Notes: generated by a model not told the origin, from the sequence alone. 64,000 bases of DNA from Pollutimonas subterranea (GCF_002849655.1 NZ_PDNW01000001.1:372001-436000), one strand, 5' to 3'; positions 52,635 to 61,820 are shown, numbered from the stretch's first letter. Numbers and translations: made by a program.

Positions 52635-53669
52635 ATGGATACGCTGCTTTCCGATTCCGTTGAGCGATTGTTTGCACAAATTTCGACGCCTGCGGCAATC
52701 CGTGCGATCGAGAATGGCTCCAGTCCGGAGGCGATGTGGAGCGAAATCGATAAGTCAGGATTTCTCGACGCATTGGTGCCTGAATCGCTGGACGGTGCGG
52801 GTCTGGCATTGGCCCAGGTGTTTCCGATGTTTCTGTCGGCAGGCCGGCATGCCGTACCATTACCCTTTGCACAGACCATGCTGGCTCGGGCCTGGCTTGC
52901 CTCCGCGGGGGTTGCACCCCCCAGCGGCCCGATCAGTATCACCGGCATGGGGGTACGATCGGACAAGGGCGCTATCGATATCGATGCGCTGCCTTTCGGG
53001 CTTGTATCCGCATGGGTGTTGGCAGACCTGGGAGGCCAGGTTGCCTTGTTGCCGCAAGCAGACGCGAGCAGTGTGTCGACGCATGGCCGAGGCGGCCTGT
53101 CGGCGTCCTTGCGCTGGGAAACATGGCCGAGTACCGGGATAAAAATGCCGGCGTCGATATCCGGAAACGCCCGATTAGACGAAATGGCCGCGGCAAGCTA
53201 TGCCGCATTGATGGCCGGTGCGGCCGATCGTGTTCTCGCGATGACGCTGGACTATGCGAATCAGCGCAGCCAGTTTGGCAAACACATCGGCAAGTTCCAG
53301 GCCATCCAGAATCAGATCAGCATCATGGCCGAGCGCACGTGGGCCGCCCGAATGGCCGCGCAATTGGCCTGCCAGAGCACGGACTGGATCCCAAGACCCT
53401 CGCTGGCGGCGCTCGGGAAAGCACGCAGTAGCGAAGCGGCCGGACTCATTGCCGATATAGCGCATGCGGTGCACGGCGCCATAGGCGTGACCGACGATTA
53501 TGACTTGCAGTTGTATACGCGCCGCTTGCGAGTGTGGCGCCTGTGCGCGGGAGCGGAAAGCTACTGGACGGGTCGTATCGGCGCCCAGTTAATGGGTCAG
53601 CCGCAAACGTCCGCGCTGGCCTTCATATGCGGGCAATTATCGATGGAAACTGAGCCACGCGAAGGCTAG
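52635..53669 (+). CDS. Acyl-CoA dehydrogenase, second subunit-like
   Basis: A 344-residue member of the acyl-CoA dehydrogenase family, shorter than normal. The N-terminal helices (LAQVFPMFLSAGRHAVPLPF) and the C-terminal all-helical domain (YANQRSQFGKHIGKFQAIQNQISIMAERT; core RSQFGKHIGKFQAIQ) are recognisable, but the beta domain is reduced and no catalytic Glu is evident. The ending HGAIGVTDDYDLQLYTRRLR is typical of the non-catalytic partner in two-gene acyl-CoA dehydrogenases of steroid-type pathways. It probably forms a complex with the protein encoded directly upstream. Confidence 0.9.
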   Translation: MDTLLSDSVERLFAQISTPAAIRAIENGSSPEAMWSEIDKSGFLDALVPESLDGAGLALAQVFPMFLSAGRHAVPLPFAQTMLARAWLASAGVAPPSGPISITGMGVRSDKGAIDIDALPFGLVSAWVLADLGGQVALLPQADASSVSTHGRGGLSASLRWETWPSTGIKMPASISGNARLDEMAAASYAALMAGAADRVLAMTLDYANQRSQFGKHIGKFQAIQNQISIMAERTWAARMAAQLACQSTDWIPRPSLAALGKARSSEAAGLIADIAHAVHGAIGVTDDYDLQLYTRRLRVWRLCAGAESYWTGRIGAQLMGQPQTSALAFICGQLSMETEPREG

Positions 53670-53911
53670 TGCAGGCCGCCGCCGGTTGCCCAGGTGGCGC
53701 CCTGCTGGATCAGCAAGTCGGCCAATCCTTGCGCTTCGTCCGCGCTGAGTCCGTGTTCCATCATGGTAAAGATCGCGAAATCGACGCCGGATGACTGCGT
53801 CATTTGCCAGCTGTCACCGGTGCTTTCCAGTTCAAGTCCCGATCTGTGCAACACATTTCCATTGGGCAGGATTGTCCAAATGCTGGGTTGCGCCTGTAAT
53901 TCTTTCTCCAC
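53666..53911 (-). CDS. Hypothetical small protein, 81 residues
   Basis: An 81-residue frame with a GTG start at 53911, converging on the acyl-CoA dehydrogenase and sharing the bases of its stop codon (CTAG read both ways). The product (VEKELQAQPSIWTIL at the N-terminus, then ELESTGDSWQMTQSSGVDF and a helix DEAQGLADLLIQQG) looks like a compact soluble protein. I do not recognise a family. Its stop overlaps a neighbour gene and its start is non-ATG, so confidence is moderate. Confidence 0.5.
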   Translation of the reverse strand: MEKELQAQPSIWTILPNGNVLHRSGLELESTGDSWQMTQSSGVDFAIFTMMEHGLSADEAQGLADLLIQQGATWATGGGLH

Positions 53912-54104
53912 ATTTTTCTCGAAATTCTATGGCAGAGGCATGCGCCGATCTGCTTGTTATTGTTGATTGTTTGCTCGGCGGTGGAGACCATTGCTGCGCA
54001 ACGGTGAAACATCGTCAAGAAGGATGACATATAACGATATAGTAATAAACGGCCGCAACGCATATCGTATGAACTACGGAGAATTCGCAGCTCTGTTACA
54101 TCGA

Positions 54105-55625
54105 TTAGCCTAGTTTGTTGTCTGCGATATGGTAGTGAGGGTCTTCGTATTCATTGACCTCTACCATGGCTTTGGCACGATCCAGCAATTCAAGGCAGTC
54201 GGGACTGAGATGACGCAGATGCAGTGTTTTTCCCAATTGCTGATATTTGCCGGCCAGGCTGTCGATCGCTTCGATTGCGGAATGGTCGGCCAGGCGCGCG
54301 TCCAGGAAATCGATGACCACCTGTGAAGGATCTTCCCGCGGAGTGAACAGCGAAGCGAAGTTAGCGGTGGACGCGAAGAACAAGGTGCCTTTGACGGTAT
54401 ATACCTTGCGACCGATTTTATCGTGGCTCACCGTGGCGTGGATTTCCTTGGCATGCTGCCATGCGAAGACCAGCGCCGCGAACATGACACCCACGAACAC
54501 CGCAATGGCCAGGTCGGTCAATACGGTGATGACGGTTACGCCGATCACGATGATGGCGTCCTGGCGCGGAATCTTGCGCAAGGCTTGCAGGCTGCCCCAG
54601 GCGAAGGTCTTTTGCGACACCACGAACATCAGTCCGACCAGCGCAGCCAGGGGAATCATTTCTATCCATCGCGACAGGAACAGGATGAAGCCGAGCAGGA
54701 ACAGGGCGGCGACAATGCCCGAAAGGCGGTGGCGCGCACCGTTGTTGATGTTGATCATGCTCTGGCCTATCATCGCGCAGCCACCCATGGTGGAGAATAG
54801 TCCGCCTGCAACATTGGCCAGACCTTGAGCCAGGCATTCGCGGTTCGGCTTGCCGCGGCTGTCGGTGATGGTATCAATAAGATTGAGTGTCAATAGTGTT
54901 TCGATCAGGCCTATCGCTGCCAGGATGAGCGCATACGGGAATATGACATAAAGCGTTTCCAGATTCATTGGAACCTGCGGAAAGTGGAATTGCGGCAAGC
55001 CGCCGGCAATCGACCCCATATCGGATACGGTCTTGGTGTCGATGCCCAGCCCCGCTACCAGTCCTGAAATGATCAGGATGGCTGCCAGCGACGATGGGAT
55101 CATGGTCGTGAACCGCGGCAAGATGTAGATGATCGCCATCGTTAATGCAATCAATCCCAGCATCATCCACAGTTGAGCGCCGCTCATCCAGGCGGCGACG
55201 CCGTCCGCGCCCATGGTCGTGAAATGGCCGAACTGCGCCAGGAAGATGACGATGGCCAGACCGTTGACGAAACCCAGCATGACCGAGTGCGGAACCATGC
55301 GTATGAACTTGCCAAGCTTGCAGACGGCAAACACTATTTGCAGCATGCCCATCAGGACGACCGTGGCGAACAGGTACTCGGCACCATGGCTCACCACCAG
55401 GCTCACCATCACGACGGCAAGGGCTCCAGTGGCCCCGGATATCATGCCAGGCCTTCCGCCGAATACCGATGTGATCAGGCAGACGATGAAGGCGGCATAA
55501 AGGCCGGTAAGCGGGCTGACCTGGGCAACCAGGGCAAAGGCGATGGCCTCGGGCACGAGGGCGAGCGAAACGGTAATGCCGCTCAAGACGTTGGTCTTGA
55601 TGTCGGCGGGCTTGAGGGCGAGCAA
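54105..55625 (-). CDS. SulP family inorganic anion transporter
   Basis: A 506-residue transporter with about 12 hydrophobic helices and a C-terminal STAS domain (about 400-495, with VVIDFLDARLADHSAIEAID). The N-terminal PEAIAFALVAQVSPLTGLYAAF is the SulP signature. The start is a TTG at 55625 preceded by GAAGGATAATC. Members carry sulfate, bicarbonate, or other anions, often with sodium or protons. No assimilation or carbonic anhydrase genes are nearby, so the ion cannot be named. The gene is separate from its neighbours. Confidence 0.93.
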   Translation of the reverse strand: MLALKPADIKTNVLSGITVSLALVPEAIAFALVAQVSPLTGLYAAFIVCLITSVFGGRPGMISGATGALAVVMVSLVVSHGAEYLFATVVLMGMLQIVFAVCKLGKFIRMVPHSVMLGFVNGLAIVIFLAQFGHFTTMGADGVAAWMSGAQLWMMLGLIALTMAIIYILPRFTTMIPSSLAAILIISGLVAGLGIDTKTVSDMGSIAGGLPQFHFPQVPMNLETLYVIFPYALILAAIGLIETLLTLNLIDTITDSRGKPNRECLAQGLANVAGGLFSTMGGCAMIGQSMININNGARHRLSGIVAALFLLGFILFLSRWIEMIPLAALVGLMFVVSQKTFAWGSLQALRKIPRQDAIIVIGVTVITVLTDLAIAVFVGVMFAALVFAWQHAKEIHATVSHDKIGRKVYTVKGTLFFASTANFASLFTPREDPSQVVIDFLDARLADHSAIEAIDSLAGKYQQLGKTLHLRHLSPDCLELLDRAKAMVEVNEYEDPHYHIADNKLG

Positions 55626-55763
55626 GATTATCCTTCAGGGCGAGCGGCGGCCTTTGCTGGCTGGCCGCTGGAAAAAGAAAAACGTAATGGCAATTTTCGC
55701 GTGTAAACCTGGACAGTAGAACCCAGGAGGCGGCCGATTTGATGTCGGCCGGAGCGGAACGAA

Positions 55764-57233
55764 TTATTGCACAGGCATTGCAGCAATGGTCTGCGCCACC
55801 GCCGCGGTCAGTTTTTTGCCGTACGGTACATGAAGGAATTCGTTGGGGCCATGGGCGTTCGATTGTGGGCCCAGTACGCCGCATACCATGAACTGCGACT
55901 TGGGAAAACCCGCCTGAAGAAGATTCATCAGGGGTATGGTGCCTCCCTGGCCGATATAGCCACAAGGTGCGCCGTAGTGCGCCTGCGAAGCGGCATCCAG
56001 CGCGGACGTCAGCCATGCCGCCGATTCCGGTGCATTCCAGCCGGTGGCCAGCCCCTGGTCCGGCTTGAAGATCACTTTTGCGTTATAGGGGGCATCGGAT
56101 TCGAGCAGCGATTTCAATTCCTGTGCCGCAGCCACCGCATCGATAAGCGGAGGCAGGCGCAGCGAGAGTTTGAATGCCGTGCGAGGCCGCAAGACGTTGC
56201 CCGCGTTGCCCAGCGCGGGCAAGCCTTCGGCGCCGGTGACAGACAGGGTGGGCCGCCAGGTACGGTTCAACAAGGCTTCGTGGGGAGTCGTGGTCATGGG
56301 CAATACGAAGCCGCCGTCTGCGCCGCAGCTCCAGGGGAAACGTCGCCAGACTTCATCACCCAGGATTCTGGCCGTTGCATGCACTTGCTCGATGCGGCTG
56401 GCGGGAATTTCGCAGTGAAAGCTTTGCGGCAATAAACGGCCGCTGGCACTGTCTTCCAGTCGGTCCAGCAGATGGCGCAGGATGCGAAAGCTGGACGGCA
56501 CGACGCCGCTGGCATCGCCCGAGTGTACGCCTTCATCCAGGACCTGAACTTCAAGTGTGCCGGCGACCATGCCACGCAGCGAGGTTGTCATCCACAGCTG
56601 ATCGTAATTGCCGGCGCCTGAATCCAGGCACACTACCAGCGCGACATTGCCCAGCCGGTCTCGTAATGCGTCAACATAGGGAAGCAGATCGTAGCTACCC
56701 GATTCTTCGCACGTTTCGATGATGCCGACGCAGCGGGGGCGGGGTACGCCTTGCTTGTCCAGGGCCAGAATAGCGGTAAGCGATGCATAGACAGCGTAAC
56801 CGTCGTCCGCGCCGCCACGCCCATACAGCTTGCCGTCCTCGTATTTCGGGGTCCATGGGCCCAGGTCGGAACGCCAGCCGGAAAATTCGGGTTGCTTGTC
56901 CAGGTGGCCGTACATCAGGACGGTATCGCCGTTATCGCTACGTGTGGCGGGGGCATCGAAGTAAATGACGGGTGTGCGACCGGGCAGGCGCACAACTTCG
57001 AGTGTCAGACGCGATACCTTTTGCGCTTCGACCCATAGGGCGGCGTCGCGCACCACGCTGTCGATATAGCCGTTGCGGGCCCAGTCAGGGTCGAATGCAG
57101 GGCTTTTGGCCGGGACGGCAATGTAATCGGTTAGAGCGGGAACAATTTCGCGGTCCCACTTTTCATCCACGAAGGCTTGCAAGGCGTTCGCGTCAAGGGT
57201 AGGCACAGCGTTGTCAGGTAAGGGGAAATCCAT
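55764..57233 (-). CDS. M20 family metallopeptidase (dipeptidase-like)
   Basis: A 489-residue M20 peptidase, related to carnosinases and dipeptidase CndP. Di-zinc ligands are H110 (YGHLDKQPEFSGW), D143 (GRGGADDG), E177 with base E176 (ETCEESGS), a further Asp in LDSGAGNYDQLWM and a His near the C-terminus. The lid dimerisation domain lies in the middle. No signal peptide, so it is a cytoplasmic dipeptide or amide hydrolase. It is divergent from the SDR at 57338; 104 bases separate them. The substrate is unknown. Confidence 0.9.
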   Translation of the reverse strand: MDFPLPDNAVPTLDANALQAFVDEKWDREIVPALTDYIAVPAKSPAFDPDWARNGYIDSVVRDAALWVEAQKVSRLTLEVVRLPGRTPVIYFDAPATRSDNGDTVLMYGHLDKQPEFSGWRSDLGPWTPKYEDGKLYGRGGADDGYAVYASLTAILALDKQGVPRPRCVGIIETCEESGSYDLLPYVDALRDRLGNVALVVCLDSGAGNYDQLWMTTSLRGMVAGTLEVQVLDEGVHSGDASGVVPSSFRILRHLLDRLEDSASGRLLPQSFHCEIPASRIEQVHATARILGDEVWRRFPWSCGADGGFVLPMTTTPHEALLNRTWRPTLSVTGAEGLPALGNAGNVLRPRTAFKLSLRLPPLIDAVAAAQELKSLLESDAPYNAKVIFKPDQGLATGWNAPESAAWLTSALDAASQAHYGAPCGYIGQGGTIPLMNLLQAGFPKSQFMVCGVLGPQSNAHGPNEFLHVPYGKKLTAAVAQTIAAMPVQ

Positions 57234-57337
57234 GGCGGTGTCCTTGCAAAGGAAGTTTGCGCAACTTCAGTGATGATACGTAATATGATCCGCTTTTGGG
57301 AAGAATTTGCCGGATCCGGAAAGGGAATAAAACATAT

Positions 57338-58105
57338 ATGTCAGCGCTATTTGATTTGAGCGGCCGCACGGCGCTAGTCACCGGGTCGTCACGTGGCCTG
57401 GGTTTTGCGTTTGCCGAAGCCTTGGCGGCCCACGGCGCCAAAGTCGTATTGAACGGTACCAACGTGGCAACACTGGAGGTTGCGGCCGGCGCGTTGCGCA
57501 AGAAAGGCTATGACGTGGACAGCGCGGCTTTCGACGTCAGCGACGAAGCGTCCGTCAGCGCGGCGTTCAAGGCGTTCGATGAAAAAAGGCTGGCCGTGGA
57601 TATCCTGATCAACAACGCCGGTATCCAGCTGCGCAAGCCGTTGGTGGATCTCGAGCTTCAAGAATGGCAGCGTGTGCTCGATACCAATTTGACCAGCGCT
57701 TTCCTGGTCGCCAGGGAAACCGCGAAACGAATGATTGCCCGCGGCTCGGGCGGCAAGATCGTGAACATAGGGTCGCTGACCAGTGAGTGCGCGCGCGCCA
57801 CTATCGCGCCCTATACCGTGGCAAAGGGCGGCATCAAGATGCTGACCCGAGCCATGACGGCGGAATGGGCCACGCACAACATTCAGGCCAATGCGATCGG
57901 GCCCGGCTACATGGCGACCGAAATGAATACGGCGCTGATGGACAATCCGCAATTCGATGGCTGGGTTAAATCGCGCACGCCGGCGGGTCGCTGGGGGCTT
58001 CCTGAAGAATTGGCAGGTACGGCCATCTACCTTTGCTCCAAAGCCTCCGACTATGTGAATGGCCAGATTATCTACGTGGACGGCGGCATGCTTGCCGTCC
58101 TGTGA
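57338..58105 (+). CDS. SDR family oxidoreductase (gluconate 5-dehydrogenase-like)
   Basis: A 255-residue classical SDR. The ATG at 57338 begins MSALFDLSGRTALVTGSSRGLG; the TGSSRGLG cofactor motif is at 15-22, NNAG near residue 92, and the catalytic Ser, Tyr and Lys are in IGSLTSECARAT and APYTVAKGG. Sequence style matches gluconate 5-dehydrogenase / Gno proteins, which interconvert gluconate and 5-ketogluconate, but the substrate is not certain. It is convergent with a second SDR (58122), stops 16 bases apart. Confidence 0.9.
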   Translation: MSALFDLSGRTALVTGSSRGLGFAFAEALAAHGAKVVLNGTNVATLEVAAGALRKKGYDVDSAAFDVSDEASVSAAFKAFDEKRLAVDILINNAGIQLRKPLVDLELQEWQRVLDTNLTSAFLVARETAKRMIARGSGGKIVNIGSLTSECARATIAPYTVAKGGIKMLTRAMTAEWATHNIQANAIGPGYMATEMNTALMDNPQFDGWVKSRTPAGRWGLPEELAGTAIYLCSKASDYVNGQIIYVDGGMLAVL

Positions 58106-58121
58106 ACCAGGTTTTGGCCGA

Positions 58122-58847
58122 TCAAGTCACCATGTAGCCGCCATCGACCGGCATGATGACGCCAGTCATGAATGCCGACGCGTCGGAGCAAAGAAATATG
58201 ACCGCTTGCGCGACATCGTCGGGCGTCCCCCAGCGCTTTAGCGGCGTGCGCTCAAGAATTGGCCTGGCGCGTGTCTCGTCGTTTTGCAGCGCCTCGGTTA
58301 AGGGAGTTGCAATCCACCCGGGTGCGACAGCGTTCACGCGGATGCCGTCGACCGCATAGGCGATGGCCAGGGATTTGGTCAGTTGCGCAATACCGCCCTT
58401 GCTGGCGCTATAGGCGGGAACCAGTCCGCCACCAAAAAAGCTGAGCATGGATGCGGTGTTGACGATGCATCCGCCGGACTTGGCCAGCAAAGGGCGGATT
58501 TCCTCGCACAGGCGCATAGTTCCAATAAGGTTGATGTTCAGCACGCGCTCGAAAACGGGAAGCTTGAACTCTTCGCCGCGACAAATGATGCCGGCGCAAT
58601 TGACCAGAATGTCGGCGCTGGTCACGCTTTGCGCGAATGCGCGTATATCGTCCTCGTGGGTGACGTCAAGAATGACTTCCGTAATGCCATCCGATCGATA
58701 TGCCGCGGCGTCGCTGGACGGCAGCCCGGTGGCATACACCCGGGCACCCAGGCCGGCGAGGGCCTCGGCAACGGCGCGGCCTATGCCCTGGGTGCCGCCG
58801 GTGACGATTGCCGTCTTGTGAGTCAGGAGGTCGGGTCTGAAGCTCAT
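58122..58847 (-). CDS. SDR family oxidoreductase (KduD/2-deoxygluconate 3-dehydrogenase-like)
   Basis: A 241-residue classical SDR. Cofactor motif TGGTQGIG (16-23), NCAG near residue 84, catalytic residues in NTASMLSFFG and AYSASKGGIAQ. The C-terminus has VPVDGGYM. The style is close to 2-deoxy-D-gluconate 3-dehydrogenases and sugar-acid dehydrogenases. The gene is upstream of, and on the same strand as, the cupin gene (58881-59390 is transcribed toward it), so these two are likely a unit of the same pathway. The substrate is not determined. Confidence 0.9.
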   Translation of the reverse strand: MSFRPDLLTHKTAIVTGGTQGIGRAVAEALAGLGARVYATGLPSSDAAAYRSDGITEVILDVTHEDDIRAFAQSVTSADILVNCAGIICRGEEFKLPVFERVLNINLIGTMRLCEEIRPLLAKSGGCIVNTASMLSFFGGGLVPAYSASKGGIAQLTKSLAIAYAVDGIRVNAVAPGWIATPLTEALQNDETRARPILERTPLKRWGTPDDVAQAVIFLCSDASAFMTGVIMPVDGGYMVT

Positions 58848-58880
58848 GGGTGTCCCTTGCGTGATTCCGTGCCTTGCATT

Positions 58881-59390
58881 TCAGCGTATGAATTGGTCAA
58901 CATAATCCGCGCCAAGGCCGACGCTCTCATAATGCTTGCGACACATGTCCAGCTTGGTGAAGACATCTTCAAACCCGGTGTGATTGCCTTCGCTGTCAAC
59001 GTAGTACATCACCCCGTTGACCTGAAACAGGGTGATCATTTCTTCTACGTCCTCGGGAACATACAAGGTGTGTGTCTCGCCAGGGGGTTCGAACACATAG
59101 CTGCCTTCCGTTGCAACCCAGTCATGTTCCAGATAGCGCCACGAGCCCTTGATGACATAGCCGTGTACGGCCTGCGGATGGCGGTGGCAGCTGAGCACGC
59201 CGGACTTTCGTACCCGCAGCAGATTGGTCCAGTAGCCCTGCGAGACGTTCAGGCAAAGGGGGCGAAACCATACCTTATCTGCCTGCGGAACCCAGACTCG
59301 CTCATCCTGCGGGACGGCATGGGGCACGATGATTTCGGGCAGTGCCTCTTTGGGATTGGGATGTCGATAAGGTACGGCGGCTGTGGACAT
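58881..59390 (-). CDS. 2,4'-dihydroxyacetophenone dioxygenase-family cupin
   Basis: A 169-residue cupin. I use the ATG at 59390 (AAAGGAGCCGAGT upstream). The metal site is visible as H69, H71 and H76 in CHRHPQAVHGYVIKG and H107 in PPGETHTL, the two cupin motifs. The resemblance to 2,4'-dihydroxyacetophenone dioxygenase (DAD) covers the whole length. Members cut carbon-carbon bonds of aromatic ketones or related diones with O2. It lies 33 bases before the SDR gene on the same strand, so one oxidises the ring side chain and the other processes the product, as inference. Confidence 0.82.
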   Translation of the reverse strand: MSTAAVPYRHPNPKEALPEIIVPHAVPQDERVWVPQADKVWFRPLCLNVSQGYWTNLLRVRKSGVLSCHRHPQAVHGYVIKGSWRYLEHDWVATEGSYVFEPPGETHTLYVPEDVEEMITLFQVNGVMYYVDSEGNHTGFEDVFTKLDMCRKHYESVGLGADYVDQFIR

Positions 59391-59496
59391 ACTCGGCTCC
59401 TTTGCGGCCCGGACGGCGGCATGGCATTGTGACAAAGTATCAAGCTTAAAGAATTAACCCGTCGACGCCACTAAGTGAATACCCATAATGATGAGC

Positions 59497-59533
59497 AAAA
59501 AAAGCGATTCCGGACATTTCTGCCGGGAATCGC
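59497..59533 (-). terminator. Rho-independent terminator after the gene ending at 59584
   Basis: GCGATTCCGG (59504-59513) pairs, with one bulged base, with CCGGGAATCGC (59523-59533). On the minus strand the hairpin is followed by seven Ts. It lies about 50 bases past the stop at 59584 and before the cupin gene. Confidence 0.8.
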
Positions 59534-59583
59534 AAATGCTGGGGTGAACCGTTTAAGAAGGGTGCCTGAAAAAGACTTTTTGT

Positions 59584-60078
59584 TTATCCGTTAACGAGAT
59601 TGATCACGGGTGCTCGAAATTCCTTGAAAAGACCAATGAAGCCGCCAAAACGGGGGGCGAAGGTACTTAGTGGATCCAGGACGGTATCCAGGGTGGTATC
59701 CAGTTCCTGCAGTATCTTTCCCACCCGCGGCCAGTAAGCTTGTGCACCGCCGGTGGATGCTTCCAGGTCAGCCAGGGTACGCAACTGGCGATGCAGGCGT
59801 TCACCGGTCAGCCCGTGCGCGGCCAGCACGGTTTCATCGATCGAATCGAGCTCCGCCTGAAGCTGCTGGAAGCGATCGTGGACATAGTCGAGGAATACGG
59901 CCAGGGTATCGTGCCGCAAGTTCTCGAACAGCGCCGGAGCGGTGTCCGGCTGCGGATGGCCAAGCTGCAATTGCTCGGCGAGCAAATCGTGCAGGAACCG
60001 TCTTGCCGCGTCCATGAAGTTGTGGAGATCCCTGGCATCCGGATCGGTTCCCTGAGCCAGCTGGGTAAAGTATGGCAT
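59584..60078 (-). CDS. Hypothetical protein, alpha-helical, 164 residues
   Basis: I do not recognise this protein. It starts at an ATG at 60078 (a GGGGAAAA stretch is a weak ribosome site) and is 164 residues long, mostly helical and acidic, with heptad-like stretches (LAVFLDYVHDRFQQLQAELDSID) that suggest a coiled coil. No signal peptide or membrane helix is evident. The C-terminus ends PRFGGFIGLFKEFRAPVINLVNG. A strong terminator follows. It is divergent from the pseudouridine synthase gene; 203 bases lie between them. Confidence 0.7.
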   Translation of the reverse strand: MPYFTQLAQGTDPDARDLHNFMDAARRFLHDLLAEQLQLGHPQPDTAPALFENLRHDTLAVFLDYVHDRFQQLQAELDSIDETVLAAHGLTGERLHRQLRTLADLEASTGGAQAYWPRVGKILQELDTTLDTVLDPLSTFAPRFGGFIGLFKEFRAPVINLVNG

Positions 60079-60281
60079 GGTGGTTTTTCCCCTATAGGCT
60101 GTTGAGTCGCACTTTGAATGCCATCGTAGGGCCTACGTTCCAGGATGCCCATCAGCCAATGACCCCAACGTGGCGGGTCCAATTGGCCGTAGCCGCTACG
60201 TCCTTTGGCGGGTCGTCTACAATGTTTTGTGGAATTTCCAGCTTTCTTCGCGCACCACGGCGCATCAATCAATGGCTCGCC

Positions 60282-61007
60282 ATGACCGAATCCGTACGCT
60301 TGAGCAAGTATCTTGCTGACCACTTCTCCTGTTCCCGTCGCGAAGCCGAAAATTATGTGCAGGGGGGTTGGGTGCGTGTGGATGGCCAGGTAATCGAAGA
60401 ACCGGGGTTCCGGATTCAGCCGCAACAGCATGTGGAGCTCGCTGAAGGTGCTAGCGCGCAGGACCATAAGCCCGTCACAATCCTGCTGCACAAGCCCGTG
60501 GGCTATGGCGACAATCCCGGTGAGCGCTCCGTGCTTGATCTCATCACGCCGGCCAATCGCGCACCCGACGATCGCTGCGAGCGCAGTTTCGTCAAGCGTG
60601 ATTTGAACGGACTGGAACTGATCACACCGCTGGGCGCCGATGCGCTTGGGCTGGTGGTATTTTCGCAGGAATATGCGATAGCCCGAAAACTGACTGACGA
60701 TGCAGCGCGGATCGAACACGAATATGTGGTGGAAGTGGCCGGGGAGATTGCCGCCGATGGCTTGAAGCGCCTGAATCACGGCCTGTCATGGCGAGGCGTG
60801 CGCTTGCCGCCGATCAAGGTCAGTTGGCAGAACGAAACCCGCTTGCGCTTCGCCCTGAAGAACCCACCCGCCGCCTTGATTCCAGACATGTGCCATCAGG
60901 TCGGCCTGCAGGTAGTAAGCCTTAAGCGCCTGCGGATCGGGCGGGTATCCATGTCAGGCCTGATCGCCGGCCAATGGCGATACCTGATGGGCTACGAACG
61001 CTTCTAG
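60282..61007 (+). CDS. RsuA/RluF-family rRNA pseudouridine synthase
   Basis: A 241-residue protein. The ATG at 60282 starts MTESVRLSKYLADHF; the upstream frame is not used. An S4 RNA-binding domain occupies about residues 5-60 (RLSKYLADHFSCSRREAENYVQGGWVRVDG; core SRREAENYVQGGWVRV). The catalytic domain has LLHKPVGYG and the active-site Asp in KRDLNGLELITPLGADALG. This is the RsuA/RluB/E/F group. It modifies a uridine in 16S or 23S rRNA; RluF-like (23S 2604) is my best guess. It converges on tpm. Confidence 0.88.
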   Translation: MTESVRLSKYLADHFSCSRREAENYVQGGWVRVDGQVIEEPGFRIQPQQHVELAEGASAQDHKPVTILLHKPVGYGDNPGERSVLDLITPANRAPDDRCERSFVKRDLNGLELITPLGADALGLVVFSQEYAIARKLTDDAARIEHEYVVEVAGEIAADGLKRLNHGLSWRGVRLPPIKVSWQNETRLRFALKNPPAALIPDMCHQVGLQVVSLKRLRIGRVSMSGLIAGQWRYLMGYERF

Positions 61008-61016
61008 GCGAACGCG

Positions 61017-61682
61017 TCAGCCGGTATGGCCGCCCCCCAGGCCGAATACAATCGTGTCCAGTTCAGTCAGGCCGCGTTCGGCGAACTTTGGTTCCTTGTC
61101 CAGGATGGCGCGGCGATCCAGTACTAATGCTTTCGAATGGCCGGCAAACAAGCCCTGCACTTCAGTTTCGTTAACCGAGAACGGCGGGCCGTCCATTTGA
61201 TGCTGCGGATAGTCCAGCGTGATCAGGATTCCCCGATAGTGATGCGGCAACTGAGCGTATACATGATGGACATAGCGATGGCGCATGTCAGCAGGAAGGG
61301 CAATGAGCGCCGCGCGATCGTAGACGCCCGAGCACGTGGAAAGCGTTGCGGCGTCCAGTGCAAAGATATCGCCGCAAATGATCTCGATGTTTCCGGCGAT
61401 AAAATGTTTGCCCAGGGGCGACATGTGGCTGCTTGGCTGTAAATCGTTCTCTGAAAAAAACTGCTCTACGGCTAATGGCGAGAGTTCCGCTCCCAGGACC
61501 TTGTAGCCCTGATCCGCAAGCCAAAGCATATCCAGCGACTTGCCACAAAGGGGAACCAGTACACGAGAGCCGGCTTCCACGCCCAATGTAGGCCAGTATT
61601 TCTGCAAAAGCGGCGTTATCTTGCTCAAGTGGAAATGGGTCTGCCCGTCACGCCATCGTTCCAGCCAGAAATCTGCTTGCAT
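61017..61682 (-). CDS. tpm: Thiopurine S-methyltransferase
   Basis: A 221-residue SAM-dependent methyltransferase. The N-terminus ([21 protein letters not shown]) and the [29 protein letters not shown] motif I region (core [13 protein letters not shown]) are diagnostic of bacterial TPMT. It methylates thiopurines, and bacterial homologues also methylate selenite or tellurite compounds. The gene is isolated and converges on the pseudouridine synthase; stop codons lie nine bases apart. Confidence 0.94.
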   Translation of the reverse strand: MQADFWLERWRDGQTHFHLSKITPLLQKYWPTLGVEAGSRVLVPLCGKSLDMLWLADQGYKVLGAELSPLAVEQFFSENDLQPSSHMSPLGKHFIAGNIEIICGDIFALDAATLSTCSGVYDRAALIALPADMRHRYVHHVYAQLPHHYRGILITLDYPQHQMDGPPFSVNETEVQGLFAGHSKALVLDRRAILDKEPKFAERGLTELDTIVFGLGGGHTG

Positions 61683-61820
61683 CGTTCCTTCCTTATTTGC
61701 GAGTTCGTGGCCTTATTGTAGGGATAAACAGCAAGCCTCGGTTCAGCATGCATCCGCGGATGAAAACTTTTCGATCTGTGTATATACTAGCGGCGATACA
61801 TTCAGATACGAGACGTAAGT

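Noticed and set aside
54874-56016. A 380-codon minus-strand frame crossing SulP and the peptidase end
   Set aside because: It is a frame-shifted reading of the SulP gene; Arg/His/Pro-rich and without a family.
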